Shown piece after piece: positions 41,598 to 52,335 of a DNA stretch of 64,000 nt. The translations under genes and the position numbers were made by a program. Every line of letters begins with the position of its first letter. Within the stretch, counting starts at the first letter, position 1. Source of the DNA: Chytriomyces cf. hyalinus JEL632 (Eukaryota; Chytridiomycota; Chytridiomycetes; Chytridiales; Chytriomycetaceae). The stretch is from contig JAIWWG010000025.1 in the NCBI GenBank assembly GCA_025435555.1, forward strand, positions 332,618 to 396,617, given 5' to 3'. The notes beneath the pieces are model-generated. The model saw only the letters and a list, made by a program, of their open reading frames with translations. It had not been told where the DNA came from and made no database searches.

Positions 41598-42111
41598 TTT
41601 TTTTTGAAGCGCGACTTCTTTTTTTTTTTAGAGTGCCAGTTCACAATCGTTTTTTTAAATCCGTTTTCAGAGACGGGTGAAGCTCTTATCTACCAACGTC
41701 AAGCTGTGAAACGATCTGCGTTGCAAACTAAGTACCTGCAGGCAGCAACGGTATCATTTCAAAAAAGATATCCTGATGTGAGTCAGGTCAAAAACAAACC
41801 ATGACACTACAGATAAACATGCTCAATATCGCGTGAATGCTCATGTGTGCTGTGTGCCACAGATTATGAAGCCTGGGGCAAGCATTTCTCCTGTTTAAAT
41901 CCACCAATTTTCAGTATCGGCGATAACCTGGTCTGATGAAAGCTGGACGGATAATGCTGTGGAGACTCTAGATGGATCGCTGAGGACAGACGATGATGCG
42001 TCATCTCGAACAATGTGTCGATGCTGTGCTTCGTGGAAGTTTTTGCTGTGCTTGAAACATAAAAAGCCCCTTTTTTGGCACCATTTCCTTGGAACGACGA
42101 GACCAAAAATC
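41598..42111. other. Divergent promoter region
   Basis: Between the small minus-strand gene and the dioxygenase. A plus-strand frame is open through it and into the dioxygenase from about 41959, but the ATG at 42112 gives the conserved start; the earlier part is probably leader. Confidence 0.4.
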
Positions 42112-42858
42112 ATGGGCCAATTCTACTCGACCTCCCTCTCAGCATCCACCACCGACTCCCCAGATCGCCTGCCTGCCAATCCAGAAGCGTCACACGCCGT
42201 ACATTCACTATTAGCAACCGCAAACAACAACCGTACCCAAGAAATCGTTCCAAAGCCCGTCTTTGAAGCAGGTTCAGACGCATGGCTCAACGGTCGAAAA
42301 GCTTTCACAGCCGCCAACATTTTATCCGCGCAAGAATGCATGTCCCTGATCACGACTCTAGAAGAAATCGGGTTCGAAAAAGCTCTCATCAGCGTGGGTC
42401 CTGGAAAAGACATTCTCGACGAAACATACCGCAAGTCACAGAGACGCATTGTTGATTCTGTTGCCTTGTCTGAAGCAATTTGGGAGAGGATTAAGCATCT
42501 TGTTCCTGAAACTGTACTGTCACCGGCTGGTTTGCAGATGAGCGTTGTGGGACTCAATGAACGATTACGCGTACTCAAATACTTGCCGGGAGATAGTTTC
42601 AAACCACATAAGGATAGCACCTTCTCACGTGGAAATGAAATGTCGGTGTTTACTGTTCAGTTGTATCTGAGTGACTGCGAAGAAGGAGGTGCCACGGCCA
42701 TGTGGGGAGATGGGAAGAGTTCCGATATCAAAAGAGAAGCGAGATGTGAGGCGGGTAACGTTGCTATCTTCAGCCATCGCATTATGCATGAAGGAAGCGA
42801 AGTCATGAAGGGCGTCAAATACACCATCCGGACAGAGGTCATGTACAGATTTCAATAA
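42112..42858 (+). CDS. Fe(II)/2-oxoglutarate dioxygenase, prolyl 4-hydroxylase-like
   Basis: An intronless 248-residue protein. It starts MGQFYSTSLS, so Gly2 and Ser6 fit N-myristoylation. The double-stranded beta-helix carries the metal ligands: FKPHKDSTFSRG provides H-x-D, and FSHRIMHEGSEVMKG the distal His. The following KYTIRTEVMY provides the Arg that binds 2-oxoglutarate. The segment AEECMSLITTLEEIGFE-like before it and LYLSDCEEGGATAMW are typical of P4H-type hydroxylases. The substrate (a prolyl or other residue, or a small molecule) cannot be told. The stop TAA lies within AATAAA (CAATAAATG). Confidence 0.85.
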   Translation: MGQFYSTSLSASTTDSPDRLPANPEASHAVHSLLATANNNRTQEIVPKPVFEAGSDAWLNGRKAFTAANILSAQECMSLITTLEEIGFEKALISVGPGKDILDETYRKSQRRIVDSVALSEAIWERIKHLVPETVLSPAGLQMSVVGLNERLRVLKYLPGDSFKPHKDSTFSRGNEMSVFTVQLYLSDCEEGGATAMWGDGKSSDIKREARCEAGNVAIFSHRIMHEGSEVMKGVKYTIRTEVMYRFQ

Positions 42859-43099
42859 ATGTGCACCGTTTTCAGCATGAAGCTTGGATCATTTTTGAAA
42901 TCGAAGAAGTTTAGGTGGGTTTTGATGAGGGAGTGAATCAAGTTTAACTGCTGGTTACCATTTGAGGTAAACTTAACCTGGGGCAAACTTGACCGAGCGC
43001 AATCTCATGGCACGAACCCATTCAGCCAAGTCAAGTTGCACATAAAAAATGCTCTCACTTTTAATCGACAAACCAAAACTTTGCTTATTACTTGATCTG

Positions 43100-45597
43100 T
43101 CAACCTGCCCCTCTCGCTCGTTGCCACGGATTCCCACCCCCTCTTCCAGCGCCTCCAAACCGTCTTCCCTCTGAACCATTGCCTTGGAATGGTTTTTTCG
43201 GTGGAGGTGGGTCAAAGATGGCCAACTGCGCATCCTCACTCGAAAGCGCCAGACAAATCTTTCTCGACAGTGCGGGACCCATTCGTTTTGTAGATCCAAT
43301 GCGCTCGACCTCAAGATTCTCAAGCAGAGATTCGCGCGCGTTTTGAGAATGAAGCCGCCTGTAAGCTTCCATAAGACTAGGGTACGTTGGATACATTTTG
43401 ATAATGGCATTTGCAACCGATTCTGAACATGGTTTAACCTCCATGAGCATTCGTTTCCAGCAATCTTGAAGCGTACTTCCAGATTTTACAGAGTCACCGA
43501 AATTGAGTTTCATGTATTGTTCTGAGCGTGTTCTGAAGTGAAATAATGTTTTTTTTAAATCACTGTGATCTGACAAAAAGAAACCAAAATTGGCTCAACC
43601 TGCGCTCGGGTATCGTTCCTATAGTTGTCGTAAAGTTACAGACAAGATCCACCAATTCGTCCGTGGTTTCCGCAAGCTGCACAAAACAGTTTCCAAACAT
43701 TTGTAGCCACAACAGACCCGCATCGATTTCATCTTTGGATGCAAGATTTCCAGCAGCCATAAGCGAAGAACTAGGAGCCTTCGATTTTGAGGGAGCCGCT
43801 CCAGCCATGGCTCGAACTTGTCCTCGAATCTGGTTGTCCAGCAATCGTGAACGCAATTTCAACGATTCTTTCAATCCTTCCAATAGAATCAGCGGTTTCG
43901 GAATTGTGCTGTATGCACTCTTGATGGTTGCAACAAACATTTCAACTCCGCCATCAGATTGAATCAGATTCGAAAATTCGGTCGCAGAGACTCGAACAAG
44001 AGCATAAGGCTCCAATTCGATTCTTGCAGGTATAACGGGATCCCACACACCAGAACTTTCATTCCAAACGCGAGTCACGTTTCGACTCCATTGAATTGCG
44101 TGCGAAAGCGGTTGTGCCGAGATGGAAACTTTTGCTCCCATTTCTTCAAGTTTGGATGCTATTTGAGCTCCGCTTGGACTTGAAGCAAATGAAGGGTCCA
44201 TATTCAGAATCATTTCAGTCACTGCAGTATGCTTGTCGCGCAATTTGTTTGCTTCTTTAAGAACGGATTTAGATTTCTGAGAAAATTTCGCAAAGATGCA
44301 AACAGCTGTCAGTCTCAAATGGGGTATGCATCAGGTTAGAGCAACTCTCATCCAATTCACCTTGGCGTCTGCTTCTTCCAATTTTTTCTGTTCTTTTTCT
44401 CGCTTCAACAGCTCTTTTTGTCGTGCTTTTTCTTCCGCTTCTAATCGCTTGAGTTCCCGTTTTTCAGCTTGCATGCGCTCTCGTTCAGCTTGTTTCGCAG
44501 TCTGGAAAACACAAACAAAGAAAAAAAAGTATCAGCTCTTCAACCGATAAAATAAACGAGGCTGGTGCCACCTTTTCAAGAGACTTGTTCTCCAAATTAT
44601 GTTTGCTTGTCAAAGATATTTCATCAGACTCTTCATCACTCTTTGCGCTCAGTTTCCGCTTTGACGTTGAAACTGCGTCAATCATGCTGTAGTCCATCGG
44701 ATTGGCAGACTGACACATTTTAATTTTGTTTTTGGGTCTGGGCTGTTGCGTAAGACCTGCCTTGCAAGTGGCAAACGGCCCAGAACATGACTTTGATGTT
44801 ACAATGGTGGGGATGGCGGAGTAATATTTGTTATGCTGTGAAGAGTCGGAATCGCTGCCATTCGAGTCGGACGATGATGCGTACTTTTTTCTCATAATCT
44901 CCTCAAGAAACTCTTTTGCTGTTTGTTTTTCGGACTTTTTTGAATGTGTCGGCTGCGCGGGTAAATTTGATCGAGACGCAGGAGGGTATGGGCGTTCGTT
45001 ATCTGGCTTGTCGTATTCATTGAGCCAGGAACGCGTGGGTGCAAGAGTTGCTGGGAGCCCTCTGACTAATGATGCCGAATCGGCGTTTTTCACTGCTGCT
45101 GCTGCTAATGTTGCTGAAGAAAGACAGACTGAGCCAACGTCTTCATCAGAATCGGAAGATATACAGACTGAGGTGTATTTGAATGCTGGTTTCGATGGAG
45201 GTGGGTCTCGCCGAGTCGGAAGTGAGGACACTTCGTCATCCGAGTCAATGACAACGATTGCACCCTCGCTGCGTGTGTTCGTATTGGTGTCAGCTTTGTA
45301 AGCTGTTTGGCAAGCTGTCGCAGCTGAGTGTGAGGCAGTCGAGCCAGGGCGTCCCATTGGTGCTTGCGCAAGCGCACGAGGTCGAATCGGGCCATCATCA
45401 TCGCTCAATTCAAAGTCGAACAATTCAATGCCCTTCTTGACATTTGTGCTGCGAGTGACACCGCTGAGAAACAGTCCGTCAAACACGCGGTTAATCGTGG
45501 CTTCGACGCTGCCACTCACGAGCAAGTCTGCTTCGATGTCTTCAGCTGAGAGATGCGGACACAGAGAGAGGACTTCGCTCGCTCGGCTGTCTGTCAT
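43100..45597 (-). CDS. EME1: Crossover junction endonuclease subunit Eme1 (Mms4)
   Basis: The non-catalytic partner of Mus81, which cuts branched recombination and replication intermediates in the nucleus. ATG at 45597. The N-terminus has a CUE-like helical stretch (LCPHLSAEDIEADLLVSGSV), then acidic SUMO-like sites (VVIDSDDEVSS, CISSDSDEDVG). After two introns comes a long charged coiled coil (RELKRLEAEEKARQKELLKRE). The nuclease-like domain includes IELEPYALVRVSATEFSNLI and PKPLILLEGLKESLKLRSRL. It ends with a helix-hairpin-helix part (ILKMYPTYPSLMEAYRRL-like and RIGSTKRMGPALSRKICLAL). The catalytic ERK motif is absent, as expected of Eme1. Downstream of a phosphatase gene on the same strand. 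Confidence 0.88.
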
Positions 45598-45726
45598 CGA
45601 ATGTGCGCGTTGGATGCTCTGTCGGTTGATGGGCTTTTGTGCAGGGGAATTTATATGCGTCCATGCCATCCATCCCTTTGCACATGCCTCTTTATTCATC
45701 ACATGTAATAACAAGCGTCACTGCGC

Positions 45727-46630
45727 TCAATCGTCATCCTCCTGATCAACTGGGTCCTTTACTTGAAACCCGCCCTTCATTTTGATTGGTTCATTCTCAT
45801 CGCCAAACAACAGATTCTGCGGCATCTGTGTCAGCGTCGCTGGAGTACCACCACCAATTCGAACAAGCCACGTCACATCGAATCTCTTGCCCCACTTCTT
45901 GGGCACTTCTTTGGATGGCACGCCTGAAGTGCAAAACGATCGTTCAGTCAATTACACGGACCGTTGAAAATGCGACGGAGCAAAGAAGCGCAAACAATCA
46001 GCGACATTTCAACAGGAAAACGAGCAGTAGCAGATAACAAGAAGCATGATCAAAACAAAGCTTACCAAGCGCATGCGCCAGCTCCGGCAGTGTCTGATGT
46101 GACCAGCTGACGATGGCGCATTTTTCGTTCAGGGTAGGGGAGGTGCGCAAGTGGGTGACGAGCGTATCGAACTGGTTCTTTTTGAATTCGGCGATTCGGA
46201 CAGATTCAGTATTGCCATGGCCCGTCACTCCTACCACTCCTCCAGATGCCATCGCATTCATAAGTGGCACAACTGTCTGTTTCGGTCGCTCGCTCTTCCC
46301 GCTGCCAGACAAATCCACGCCTTGGTACACGATCTCGGCTAATGGCGTACGTGCATAAATGTCGAGAATCTCCTTACGATGCAGAAAATATCCAACGAGC
46401 GCATGCGATCGCTCGAAGCCTTTTGCGCTTAGCTAGTGTGTAGCCAATGCCGAGCAGGTTATAAACAGACCCAGCATGGTTCCATGAAGACCAGTGAAGC
46501 GGGTTACCTGGTGGTCGTCTTCATAGTATAGACTGGCCTCAGCTGCAGGCATGTTCCCAGATGGCCAAGTCAGCTTCTCGGCGTGCCGGATCAGAAGAAT
46601 GTTCCGCACAGGACTGTCAACAGTGGCCAT
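45727..46630 (-). CDS. Histidine phosphatase superfamily protein (phosphoglycerate-mutase-like)
   Basis: Three exons. ATG at 46630 (or 46663 in frame). The N-terminus gives RNILLIRHAEKLTWPSGN: the RH catalytic motif with Ala-Glu-Lys in place of the usual Gly-Glu. After an intron, LSAKGFERSHALVGYFLHRK matches the L-S-x-x-G-x-x-R-A segment. Later AIVSWSHQTLPELAHALG provides the second catalytic His, then after an intron VPSKEVPKKWGKRFDVTWLV. The end is acidic. The substrate cannot be predicted from sequence. The gene lies upstream of EME1 on the same strand, with about 130 bases between. Confidence 0.8.
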
Positions 46631-46834
46631 TTTTGCGAAAGCGTCAATCATCCAAATCTCCATTTTATTAATATGTTTAAGTTTTCCTTCGCCAGCCTTT
46701 CTCATTGTTGTATTGTGTTTCCCATGGTTGCATGTGCTTTGTTTACCTGTGATTGTTTCGAAATGGATAAAACCGCACCAATCGCGTCTTGCTCTTTCTA
46801 ACAATCGCTCAGAATCAATACCCAGCAAAGAAAA

Positions 46835-47719
46835 ATGGAGCCTCTGCAGTCCGTCTCTATCCTAATACTTTGGGCATCAATGGGCTACACTATTGTGCTG
46901 CTGCTAGTCATCCTATTTTTCGTGCTGTACTTTGAGTCTTGGAGCCGAGTTGGGCGCATTTCTGTGCAAACGATGGCGTCTCCGTTTAACATTGTTTTAG
47001 TGTTCGGATGTGCATGCCTGATTGGCCTGTTTGCCTGCCAAATCGTTGGCTGCGCCGCAAACTACTCTATTTATCGCTACGACGCCTCGTACGTCCCAGC
47101 CTTCTTCTTCTACTCCTGCCTTCAAATTTGCTACACCACATACGCGTGGTTTCGCACAGCGTGCATCGTCGAAATGGTATTCCCGAAAGCTTTCTGGCTC
47201 ATGAAGGGTATCGCAACCTACTGTCCGGCAATCTTCCTTCTCCAGACTGCAACAGCCGCTGTCGAAGTGTATGCTCCATCAACAACCATCATAACCGTGC
47301 ATTGGCTACACAATGCCAACGTCATTTTCTGCGGCAACGCCCTCTGCATCTACGAAACAATCCTCATCATTTCCTTCATTTCGTTCCTGCGCAGAACAAT
47401 TGTTGATCCAAGCGGCCAAGTCGATCCCAAATTCACCCTCATTTCCAAGCACGGCTGCTTCTGTGTCACCTCGTGCTACATTGCGTTTTCTATTTATTTC
47501 ATGTCCATGTTTACCTCGGACCCGGGCATCAATATGGTATTCGTAGCAGTATCAAGCGCATTTTTTAACGTCATCTTCACCAACGGCTTCGCGATGAAGG
47601 TGAATCTGCATCGACTCATGCTTCGACAGGAAGAGGTTCACCTTCAGACTAATGAGTGTGCCGTCGGTGCTCAGGTCTCGCCTTCTGGCACCTTGGGCGT
47701 TGGCAGTGTTAAAGTTTAG
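46835..47719 (+). CDS. Seven-transmembrane-type protein, GPCR-like, intronless
   Basis: 294 residues with seven hydrophobic segments. The first is YTIVLLLVILFFVLYF, the second NIVLVFGCACLIGLFACQIV, the third YVPAFFFYSCLQICYTTYAW. They continue through YCPAIFLLQTATAAVEV, TILIISFISFL, YIAFSIYFMSMF and VSSAFFNVIFTNGFAM. The C-terminal tail (about 40 residues) is hydrophilic. The arrangement is typical of a heptahelical receptor, but I cannot place it in a named family; no retinal Lys motif is evident. It starts about 200 bases from the divergently oriented phosphatase gene and is convergent with the next. Confidence 0.7.
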   Translation: MEPLQSVSILILWASMGYTIVLLLVILFFVLYFESWSRVGRISVQTMASPFNIVLVFGCACLIGLFACQIVGCAANYSIYRYDASYVPAFFFYSCLQICYTTYAWFRTACIVEMVFPKAFWLMKGIATYCPAIFLLQTATAAVEVYAPSTTIITVHWLHNANVIFCGNALCIYETILIISFISFLRRTIVDPSGQVDPKFTLISKHGCFCVTSCYIAFSIYFMSMFTSDPGINMVFVAVSSAFFNVIFTNGFAMKVNLHRLMLRQEEVHLQTNECAVGAQVSPSGTLGVGSVKV

Positions 47720-47862
47720 GGGGATTGTGTGTGCAAAGAACCGAAATAAAAATCATTCTGTTTTGAATATGATCAATTTAGACAAACGAGACTTTACTTC
47801 TTCTCAAATTCTTTCAACCAGTTCCAACGCTTGCTGCAAGAAACTCAACTGTACTGAAACAG

Positions 47863-48903
47863 TTAAGCTTCTCCTTTTAAAACCACGGATTGCTTGTCAA
47901 CCTTCACACTTTGATTGGTCATGCTGGGTGACAGCTTCACGCTCAGAGGGTCTTCCAGTCTCTGACGCAGCGCCTTTGCTGTATTCTCCACCATCATATG
48001 CATTGACACACACACAGAAATATTCACGACTGAATACATGAGCTGTGCATATGAACCAACTGAAGCAACCTTCATTTGCGCCAGCGTGATGGTGAAGGCG
48101 ACAATGAACGCAATCATGGGATAAATAATACCATCAGCAAACAGCCGGACATAGAGTGATGCGCTGGGGTTGTCCTCGTCGTCGGCGCTGCGGATATGTT
48201 CAAACAACGGAACCAGGAAGAGGAAGCTCAGCACTAAATCGCAAGCAATCCTAAAGCACAATCAGTTTATATGTATGCTTGCTATGCGCATTTGATGGAA
48301 ATGTTTTGCCAGTACCTGTACTGACTGTGAATTGGATTCAGAACCAAGTCGTACTTTGAGAAACACGTGAACGCTGCACTATTGTACGTTTGCGAGTAGT
48401 CAATGTTGGCAAATGTCATTGCCCCAAGAATCAAACGTGCAAGTGCCAAAAGCGTTCCAAAAACAATCACACCGCGTTTTAGATATTGCCGAGTAAACGT
48501 GGCTTGCGCTTTGAGTATCAGCATTGCTTCGATCGCAGTGGTGAAACCAAAGTAGTAAAGCACGTCAATGAAAATGCGATATGGCCGGCATATTTCTCTT
48601 GGATTGACGAATCTGAACAAAACAGCTGCAAAGAAACGGCCGTGTTTTTTTAAGGACAACACGCGTCGGGGGCACAATTCACGCGGACTACTCACCCAGA
48701 AAATATGAAATGAACTCGATCAAGATTTGCGCAACGTTCAGCCCTTTGACTATGGAGGTTTTTTGGGCCCACCACAGCGGAGTCGCTCTGACAAGCAAGT
48801 GTGTCATGACAGTAAGCGCGCACGTGATGCCCATCATCCCCGCCCGATCAATAATTGACGCGAGAGGGATTGATCCCGAAGTCATCGCTGTGGAATTGGA
48901 CAT
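47863..48903 (-). CDS. Polytopic membrane protein, about seven helices, GPCR-like
   Basis: Exons 48903-48696, 48625-48316 and 48250-47863 give 301 residues. Helices run from GMMGITCALTVMTHLLV and AQILIEFISYFL, through FIDVLYYFGFTTAIEAMLIL and GVIVFGTLLALARLILGAM, to DLVLSFLFLVPLFEHI. The last two are GIIYPMIAFIVAFTITLAQM and LMYSVVNISVCVSMHMM. A short hydrophilic tail follows. The family is not recognised; sequence similarity to the neighbouring seven-helix gene is not evident by eye. Confidence 0.7.
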
Positions 48904-49330
48904 TTTTTTGGAGTCAGTCTCTTTGAAACACAATTGTTGATGATTTACATCTCACAGCGAATATCACCAAGACGCCCCATTCCCTCAAACGACTTGGCCT
49001 CTCTCCGCGGTAGGAAGCTTAGAACGCAAGCGCTGCGCAATTACGTCTTGAAACTGTGTGTGTTCATCGTGCCACTTCTACGGACCAACACAGTTCCAGT
49101 GTAAAGTTTTTGGCGAGAACCCTACCTCTCTTTTATATTATTGTGCGTCCAGCGCCAAATTGGAGAAAGGGCAAAATAAATATCCCAGCCATTAAATTTC
49201 CCAGCCGCACTCCCTCGCGTCGCAACCCAACCGCATCACGTAGCAGCCGCCCGCATCCAATACCAGTAAGATCGCTATTTTTTTCTGCACCTGCAGTGAC
49301 CAATTGAAGGCAATTGAAGGTGTTTCTGCC
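48904..49330. other. Intergenic, divergent promoter
   Basis: Between the membrane protein and the gene at 49331. A TTTTATATTATTG word near 49131 may be a TATA-like element. No gene is seen. Confidence 0.4.
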
Positions 49331-49858
49331 ATGGCCGAATCCACTGTTCTCCAACCAAGAACTGATCGCGCTGCGAATTCTCAGCAGCAACCCCCCAATG
49401 CGCCTGTTGGGCCGTTTAAAACCAGCGTTGCAATGGCTGTGCGGGATTTCATTGGTCAGCAAGCGACACCACGGCAACCTGTCGAAATCAATTCTGCAAG
49501 TGTTGACGAATTCAAAGAAGCTGTCTGTTTAATGGCAAGGTCACACGTGATTCGCGAAGTTGTTGTCCCTGATGCTGCCGATGCTCCTATGACATATGCT
49601 CCTGAGTTACCAGCAGGCGCGTCTCCCGACATAATGGCGCCATTCCTTCTTGTCAGGTCAACCAAGAACGCCAAGAAGTCACTCAAATTGGCGGAAGTTG
49701 ATGAGGTATTACTGGCGAAATGGAACACTGTTGCGGATCCTGGTCAAGGTGGACCAGCGGTCTCCTCATGTACTCAACATAAAGGAGAGCTCAAAATCTC
49801 TGGAATGCATGAAGATGTGGGAAACAGGTGTTTGAGCACCTGCAGACCCCATACGTAA
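49331..49858 (+). CDS. Hypothetical protein, possibly 3'-incomplete
   Basis: From MAESTVLQPR the frame is open for 175 codons to a TAA. The first about 130 residues look like real protein (VDEFKEAVCLMARSHVIREV, MAPFLLVRSTKNAKKSLKLA). The last about 40 are less so, and a GTATTA donor after KLAEVDE could start an intron. Downstream sequence is a gene-poor region with a decayed aminotransferase copy, so the gene may be truncated by an insertion. No domain is recognised. Confidence 0.4.
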   Translation: MAESTVLQPRTDRAANSQQQPPNAPVGPFKTSVAMAVRDFIGQQATPRQPVEINSASVDEFKEAVCLMARSHVIREVVVPDAADAPMTYAPELPAGASPDIMAPFLLVRSTKNAKKSLKLAEVDEVLLAKWNTVADPGQGGPAVSSCTQHKGELKISGMHEDVGNRCLSTCRPHT

Positions 49859-51370
49859 CAAAGACGTGAAATACACACGACTTCATGTAAATATAGACAA
49901 GCCACGGGGACGGTAACACACCGTCAATCACACACACAGGTCTCTGGCACATCTGCCAAGTCCTACGAGCACCCACGTGCCATCCACGGCTATCTATGGT
50001 CACTGGATGAGAAGTTGTGAGGCATACTGCCAAGACCCCAATAAATCTTTATTTACACAAAGTTGGGACCTTAAACGATCCACCACGATAACACACCATC
50101 ACATGACACCCTCACCAAGTCGTCATAAGGTGTCAGACTCTATCACTCTAGAGAATACCAACAGTACTAAGCCAAACTACCTGCAACACCAAGCATTCGG
50201 CAGAAACACACCAGTACATAGCTTGTGTAGTTGAAACGAAGGTTTGAGCCTGGACAGGCGGCACTTGAGGACCCAGATCTTGCATAAGCAAAGTTCAAAG
50301 TTAGTACACCACAGTCAAACTGACACGCTGAAACGTACATGGACAGCAGGCAGCGCTGCTTACCTGTACACCGTCACTTGGACCCATGGCTCCCTGCCCA
50401 GGTGGGAGAGTCCCCGTCAGAGGTCCAAGGATACAGTCATATGCACTTTGGACGTTGGTTGGATAGTTTCTTATTCAAATCGTAACTTTTTGGATTGGTA
50501 AAGGCCCAACAGTCTTTGGGGACGTTCGGGGGATTTCCATCTCGGTTCTTTATAATTTCTACCGTGAAAAAATAGAAAACCATGGAGATACCCACGATTT
50601 TCCACCCATGAGTGATTCTTTCATGTTCTATTCCAAAGGGTATAAATGGCAGAGCTTCCACAAGGCAAATAAACATCTTCTTAGACCAAAATCATCGTTG
50701 TAGCACCTAGTCCTCAAGTCACAAACCCTCGTACTGCGTGCCACCACCATTTGTACCGACATAGGGGAGTGTTGAAGTCCCTGGCTAAGAGCCACCACTC
50801 ATGACATTATCATAAGGCATTTGGGTGGTTCATGAGATTGTTTTGTTGATTTGGTGTCACCGATTTTCTTTATTATATTTTCACCAGACGTAAGTTTAAG
50901 TATTTAAGTTGGCATATTGCGTGATGGGAAACATGTAGTCATGCGTTGTGCTCACACAAGGGCAGCTGCTGGAGTCAGAGCAAGTCATCCTGTTCGATAT
51001 GTAGTTTAAAGGGAAGGAAGCCGCACTTCTGAATGGCTGAAATGGAAGCAGAAGGGCAGGGATGTGAAGAAGCCTCATCGAAGTTGCGAGTTTGTTTTAG
51101 GTTGAGGTTTGTTTTCGGAATTGTCAGTTTTGTCACAACAAAAACGTCAGATGTGTGACATTATCAGACTAAGCAGAATTCCTGAGCAGGACACTGCGTC
51201 TGCACCGTCTTCATTGAGTACCAACAGATGGCAGCATATTTTGCGCGATCTTCCCAAGAACCATCGTCAAGTTGTTGGACCCATCAATGGACCTCCTGCA
51301 GAAACTGACGATTGGTCAAGTTAAAAATAAACAATAAACAAATCCAACAAAAAATTATGTCACACCAACC
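49859..51370. other. Gene-poor stretch, possible decayed mobile DNA
   Basis: No convincing coding sequence. Around 50640 a TATAAAT is followed 37 bases later by AATAAA and, about 80 bases on, by ...CCGACA and then TGTTGAAG at 50769. Such spacing is seen in long terminal repeats, but I could not find matching direct repeats or a target-site duplication. It is left as unclassified. Confidence 0.35.
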
Positions 51371-51860
51371 TCAGCCATTGACTGGTCCCAGCCACTCGGC
51401 TTCAAGTACCGCCATCCGTGCAGCCACTTCAAATGCATGTGGGCCAAGGTGACTGGCTGGGACAGCGGAAAGCTGCTGAGCAACCACACAATCATCGTGG
51501 ACGTTGCTTGTATGAGCAGCCATGTCCCCACACAAATATACGCGCCCTAAACACATTCATGTCCCCAGCAACAAGTCTCCACTACGACCAGGCCTGCTTT
51601 CAAAGGGAATGAAAGCTTTCCGCATGAAAGAAGGCAAAATCCGAATCTTTCGCCCAGACCTGAACGGGCAACGCTCTCCTCCAAAAGTTGTAAAGCAGCA
51701 TCCATGGAATGCCCGCCCGCAGAACTGTTCCTAGAAGCACTTCAAAGAGTCATCAGTGACAACTTGGACCACGTGCCTCCAACGGACTCTGCAGGGTCTG
51801 TTTGTTGTTGGGTCAGGCCCACAGCTAGGGCTGTCGTCCGTAGCCAGAGTTTTAGTTTAT
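51371..51860 (+). pseudogene. Decayed branched-chain aminotransferase fragment
   Basis: Pieces in different frames match the order of a fungal branched-chain aminotransferase. First AIDWSQPLGFKYRHP; then WDSGKLLSNHTIIVDVA before a stop; then TSLHYDQACF and MKAFRMKEGKIRIFRPDLN. After a frame change SCKAASMECPPAELFLEALQ and VISDNLDHVPPTDSAGS, and after another VVGSGPQLGLSS. The canonical HYGQ is HYDQ. Several frame changes, at least one internal stop (near 51548) and the missing N- and C-terminal domains (including the PLP lysine region) mark it as dead. An intact copy elsewhere in the genome is expected. Confidence 0.75.
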
Positions 51861-52335
51861 TGTTCTTGTAAATGCTGTTGGGCCATATTATGCAGGTACG
51901 TTGATTGCGTCTTTTTTGGAAAGCATTTTTTGTTGAGTTTTGTGTGAGAGAGTAGTGTTTTTATTCTGGTGTAACATGGACCTCAAATGCTGACAACCAA
52001 GCTGAAACAATAAATGGTAATTCCTCACGAACCCCTGCTTTCCATCCCAAATAATTAGTTAGCAACTCTGAAACAATCTGATGGCAATCCTGATAACGCG
52101 ATCGCGCCACCGTGGTTGGGGAGTCCAACATTTTTGACCTTATCTACATGTCTCCCCTCATCAAACAGGTTCACTCGGAAGCCCTATCAAAGCACTCATT
52201 GCAGACTCGTAAGATCGAGCCGCTCCACATGGAACTGGAAACGTTAATTTCAGCGGAAACTGTGGTAAAAGATCCGGACTCACCTGTTCTCTCGAAACCG
52301 TCCCAAAAATACTGATCCAATTACAAACAAACAAC
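51861..52335. other. Intergenic
   Basis: Nothing recognised. Confidence 0.4.
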
